NCBI GenBank assembly: GCA_014729055.1
Contig: WJKO01000177.1
Coordinates: 1 to 7,658, forward strand
Reading direction: 5' to 3'
Origin: Promethearchaeota archaeon
GTDB taxonomy: Archaea; Asgardarchaeota; Lokiarchaeia; Sigyniarchaeales; Promethearchaeaceae
Length of the DNA stretch: 7,658 nucleotides
Position 1 is the first letter of the stretch. Every line of letters starts with the position of its first letter. Positions 5,870 through 7,658 of the stretch are shown here, piece by piece. The translations under genes were made by a program, and so were the position numbers. The notes under the pieces are model-generated. The model was not told the origin of the DNA, searched no databases, and saw nothing but the letters and a program-made list of their open reading frames with translations.

Positions 5870-7658
5870 ATGATGAAAAAAAGTGTATGGATATTTTCCT
5901 TTGAATTTTCGGGAATTATAAAAGAAGGGGGCTTAGGAGAGGTTCCCGCAAATCAAACTAAATGGCTCGCAAATCAATATGATATTACTCTTTTTATGCC
6001 TTCACATAATATTCATAAGAATAAAGAAAAAGTTGATAATCTACAACTAACAAAGGCAAATCTTCTCTATAAAGATCGAATTGATATAGCAAAGTTTGGT
6101 TTGGGCGAAAATGATGAAGAAATTGCTATATCATTTTATGAAGGAACATTGAATAATATTGATGTGGTCATCATCGCTGGAGAAAATGAGTTTGCATCTA
6201 AAATATTAAACGATCCAGTTATTTACGGTCCGGAAACATTAGAGGGGAAATTTATCTTATTTGCAAGAGCCATGAAATTCTATATTCAGAATTTAATAGA
6301 GCAAAACCAAGACAAAATTCCAGATATTATTCATTGCCACGATCATCATGCTATTCCAGCAATGATCAACGTGCGGCAGCAGACTTCCAAGACAGGGAAA
6401 GACGTCGCTACTGTATTTACAATTCATTTATTAACTTGGCCAAGAAAGAACTATGACTTTATGGAAGCTTGTGGTATTGAAGATATACCGCTTGATATCT
6501 ATCTCTCCAATCTCCATAAGTATATGAGTATCAAAGACCTCTATGAATTACTGAGAGCGAGGAATATTAATGTACCAAGTATTGAAGAAATTGGTGTATT
6601 GTTTTCAGATGTTGTAACTAGCGTAAGCGAAAGCTATCTGAAAAACAATGTCGTAAAACAGTTAGGTGGCTCTCTAATCGCAGGTAAATCCGAGTTTTTT
6701 TGGAATGGGTGTGATTGGGATTATGATGATATGTTAAGAACCACAAAGGTGGATTTTAAAGAAGATTTAATGAAATTTAACCCAAATGATCCTTTTTCTC
6801 GTACCACAATACGTAATTACTTGGAAACTAAGGCACTAGGAGAATTGCCCCGCCGAGAACCAGTAAACAGCTCCAGTAAAATCAAAGACTTTCTTAGTAA
6901 TAAATTAATCAAATACCCCTATAAACCAAATGAGGATGGTGTATTCGCCGGAAAGGTATGGGAATTTAATGAGCCAGGTCCGCTGGTTATGATGACAGGT
7001 CGTTTAACTAAGATGAAAGGAATTGATACTCTCCTAAATGCAGTACCATTAGTACTTAAAAAACATCCGAATACCAAATTTCTCATTTATGTTATTCCAT
7101 CGGAATTTTCCATGGGTGAAATTGAACCATTATTAGATGTGGCTTATAATTATAAAGAAAATGTTCGTATTCTGTTTGGTAAAGTATTTTCTTTATTTTT
7201 CCCAACACATATTGCTGCTGATCTTTTCTGTGCCCCTAGCAGATGGGAGCCATTCGGAATCATCGCTCTTGAAGCAATGGTTTCCCGTGTACCCGTCGTT
7301 GCATCTAGAGTTGGAGGGCTGCAAGAGTCTGTGTTAGATCTTAGAGAACATCCAAATGAAGGCACAGGATTATTGGTACCCGTTGATCAACATCAAAAGC
7401 TTGCAGAATCATTGATTAATCTCTTGAGTATTATGGAAATAGACGAGCTTGCAGGGAAAAGCAATATACAGAATAACAAAGAGAGTTTCAACGAAAATAA
7501 TATTGATCTGAATATCTTAGAAGAACTAAAATCCAATATAACGTTTGATGATTTACGGAAAAAGGTTGATACCAACCTACAATTTGGTTCAGAGGTAAGA
7601 GAAAACTGCGGTAATAGAGTTGAAAATGTATTTAGATGGAAGATTGTTTCCCAAAAGG
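5870..7658 (+). CDS. glgA: Glycogen synthase, GT5-type glycosyltransferase (3' end beyond window)
   Basis: I translated this by hand; 596 codons are open to the right edge. It should elongate alpha-1,4-glucan from a nucleotide-sugar donor (ADP- or UDP-glucose) in the cytoplasm. KEGGLGEV (18-25) is the donor-binding K-x-GGL motif of glycogen/starch synthases. HCHDHHAIPAM (155-165) and NGCDWD (279-284) close the N-terminal Rossmann domain. TGRLTKMKGID (376-386) carries the phosphate-binding Arg/Lys, and EPFGIIALEAM (460-470) is the E-x7-E retaining-transferase motif (E460, E468), followed by VGGLQESV. Two segments are long compared with about 440-480-residue homologues: about 285-365 between the domains and about 520-578 before the terminal RVENVFRWKIV helix. 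The second is hydrophilic and Asn/Glu-rich. ATG codons at 5870 and 5873 are adjacent in frame; either could be used. No Shine-Dalgarno is seen, and a TATA-like box at 5842-5850 fits a leaderless start. Confidence 0.93.
   Translation, partial: MMKKSVWIFSFEFSGIIKEGGLGEVPANQTKWLANQYDITLFMPSHNIHKNKEKVDNLQLTKANLLYKDRIDIAKFGLGENDEEIAISFYEGTLNNIDVVIIAGENEFASKILNDPVIYGPETLEGKFILFARAMKFYIQNLIEQNQDKIPDIIHCHDHHAIPAMINVRQQTSKTGKDVATVFTIHLLTWPRKNYDFMEACGIEDIPLDIYLSNLHKYMSIKDLYELLRARNINVPSIEEIGVLFSDVVTSVSESYLKNNVVKQLGGSLIAGKSEFFWNGCDWDYDDMLRTTKVDFKEDLMKFNPNDPFSRTTIRNYLETKALGELPRREPVNSSSKIKDFLSNKLIKYPYKPNEDGVFAGKVWEFNEPGPLVMMTGRLTKMKGIDTLLNAVPLVLKKHPNTKFLIYVIPSEFSMGEIEPLLDVAYNYKENVRILFGKVFSLFFPTHIAADLFCAPSRWEPFGIIALEAMVSRVPVVASRVGGLQESVLDLREHPNEGTGLLVPVDQHQKLAESLINLLSIMEIDELAGKSNIQNNKESFNENNIDLNILEELKSNITFDDLRKKVDTNLQFGSEVRENCGNRVENVFRWKIVSQK

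Noticed and set aside
7150..7575. Minus-strand frames opposite glycogen synthase
   Set aside because: They are antisense to the E-x7-E motif region and its C-terminal extension and carry no recognisable motif.

Overview
The window comes from an AT-rich archaeon. The clearest markers are an archaeal/eukaryotic-type ribosomal protein, eL33 (L35Ae), at 4409-4726 (-); an archaeal PAC2-family proteasome-assembly chaperone ending in a proteasome-docking tripeptide; an archaeal-type CMP-kinase-like P-loop protein; an archaeal-type GT5 glycogen synthase; and TATA-like boxes about 25 bases upstream of several start codons, as in leaderless archaeal transcription. Low GC, eL33 and this gene content would fit an Asgard (Lokiarchaeia/Heimdallarchaeia-like) genome, but the lineage is an inference that the sequence alone does not prove.

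Layout. 1-1131 (-): N-terminal 377 residues of a ThDP-dependent acetolactate-synthase-like enzyme, cut by the left edge. 1213-2313 (-): a beta-class, probably N4-cytosine, DNA methyltransferase with no restriction endonuclease in view. 2329-2913 (-): a CMP-kinase-like P-loop kinase 15 bp upstream of the methyltransferase and probably co-transcribed with it. 2988-4385 (+): a 465-residue, about 12-helix membrane protein of unrecognised function, divergent from the kinase. 4409-4726 (-): eL33, convergent with the membrane protein. 4931-5731 (-): PAC2 chaperone. 5870-7658 (+): glycogen synthase, divergent from PAC2 and cut by the right edge.

The window is mostly housekeeping genes plus two less ordinary parts: the kinase-methyltransferase pair, and the unknown membrane protein. 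The pair would make sense if the kinase handled cytidine nucleotides near a cytosine DNA methyltransferase, but the kinase lacks a conserved nucleotide-site arginine, so its substrate is open. PAC2 and eL33 are both tied to assembly of large complexes (proteasome, ribosome), and glycogen synthase to carbon storage; nothing in the sequence links these functionally. There is no CRISPR array, tRNA, rRNA or insertion sequence, and no gene-free stretch reaches 300 bases. The two largest gaps (4727-4930 and 5732-5869) are AT-rich promoter and terminator sequence with short repeats.
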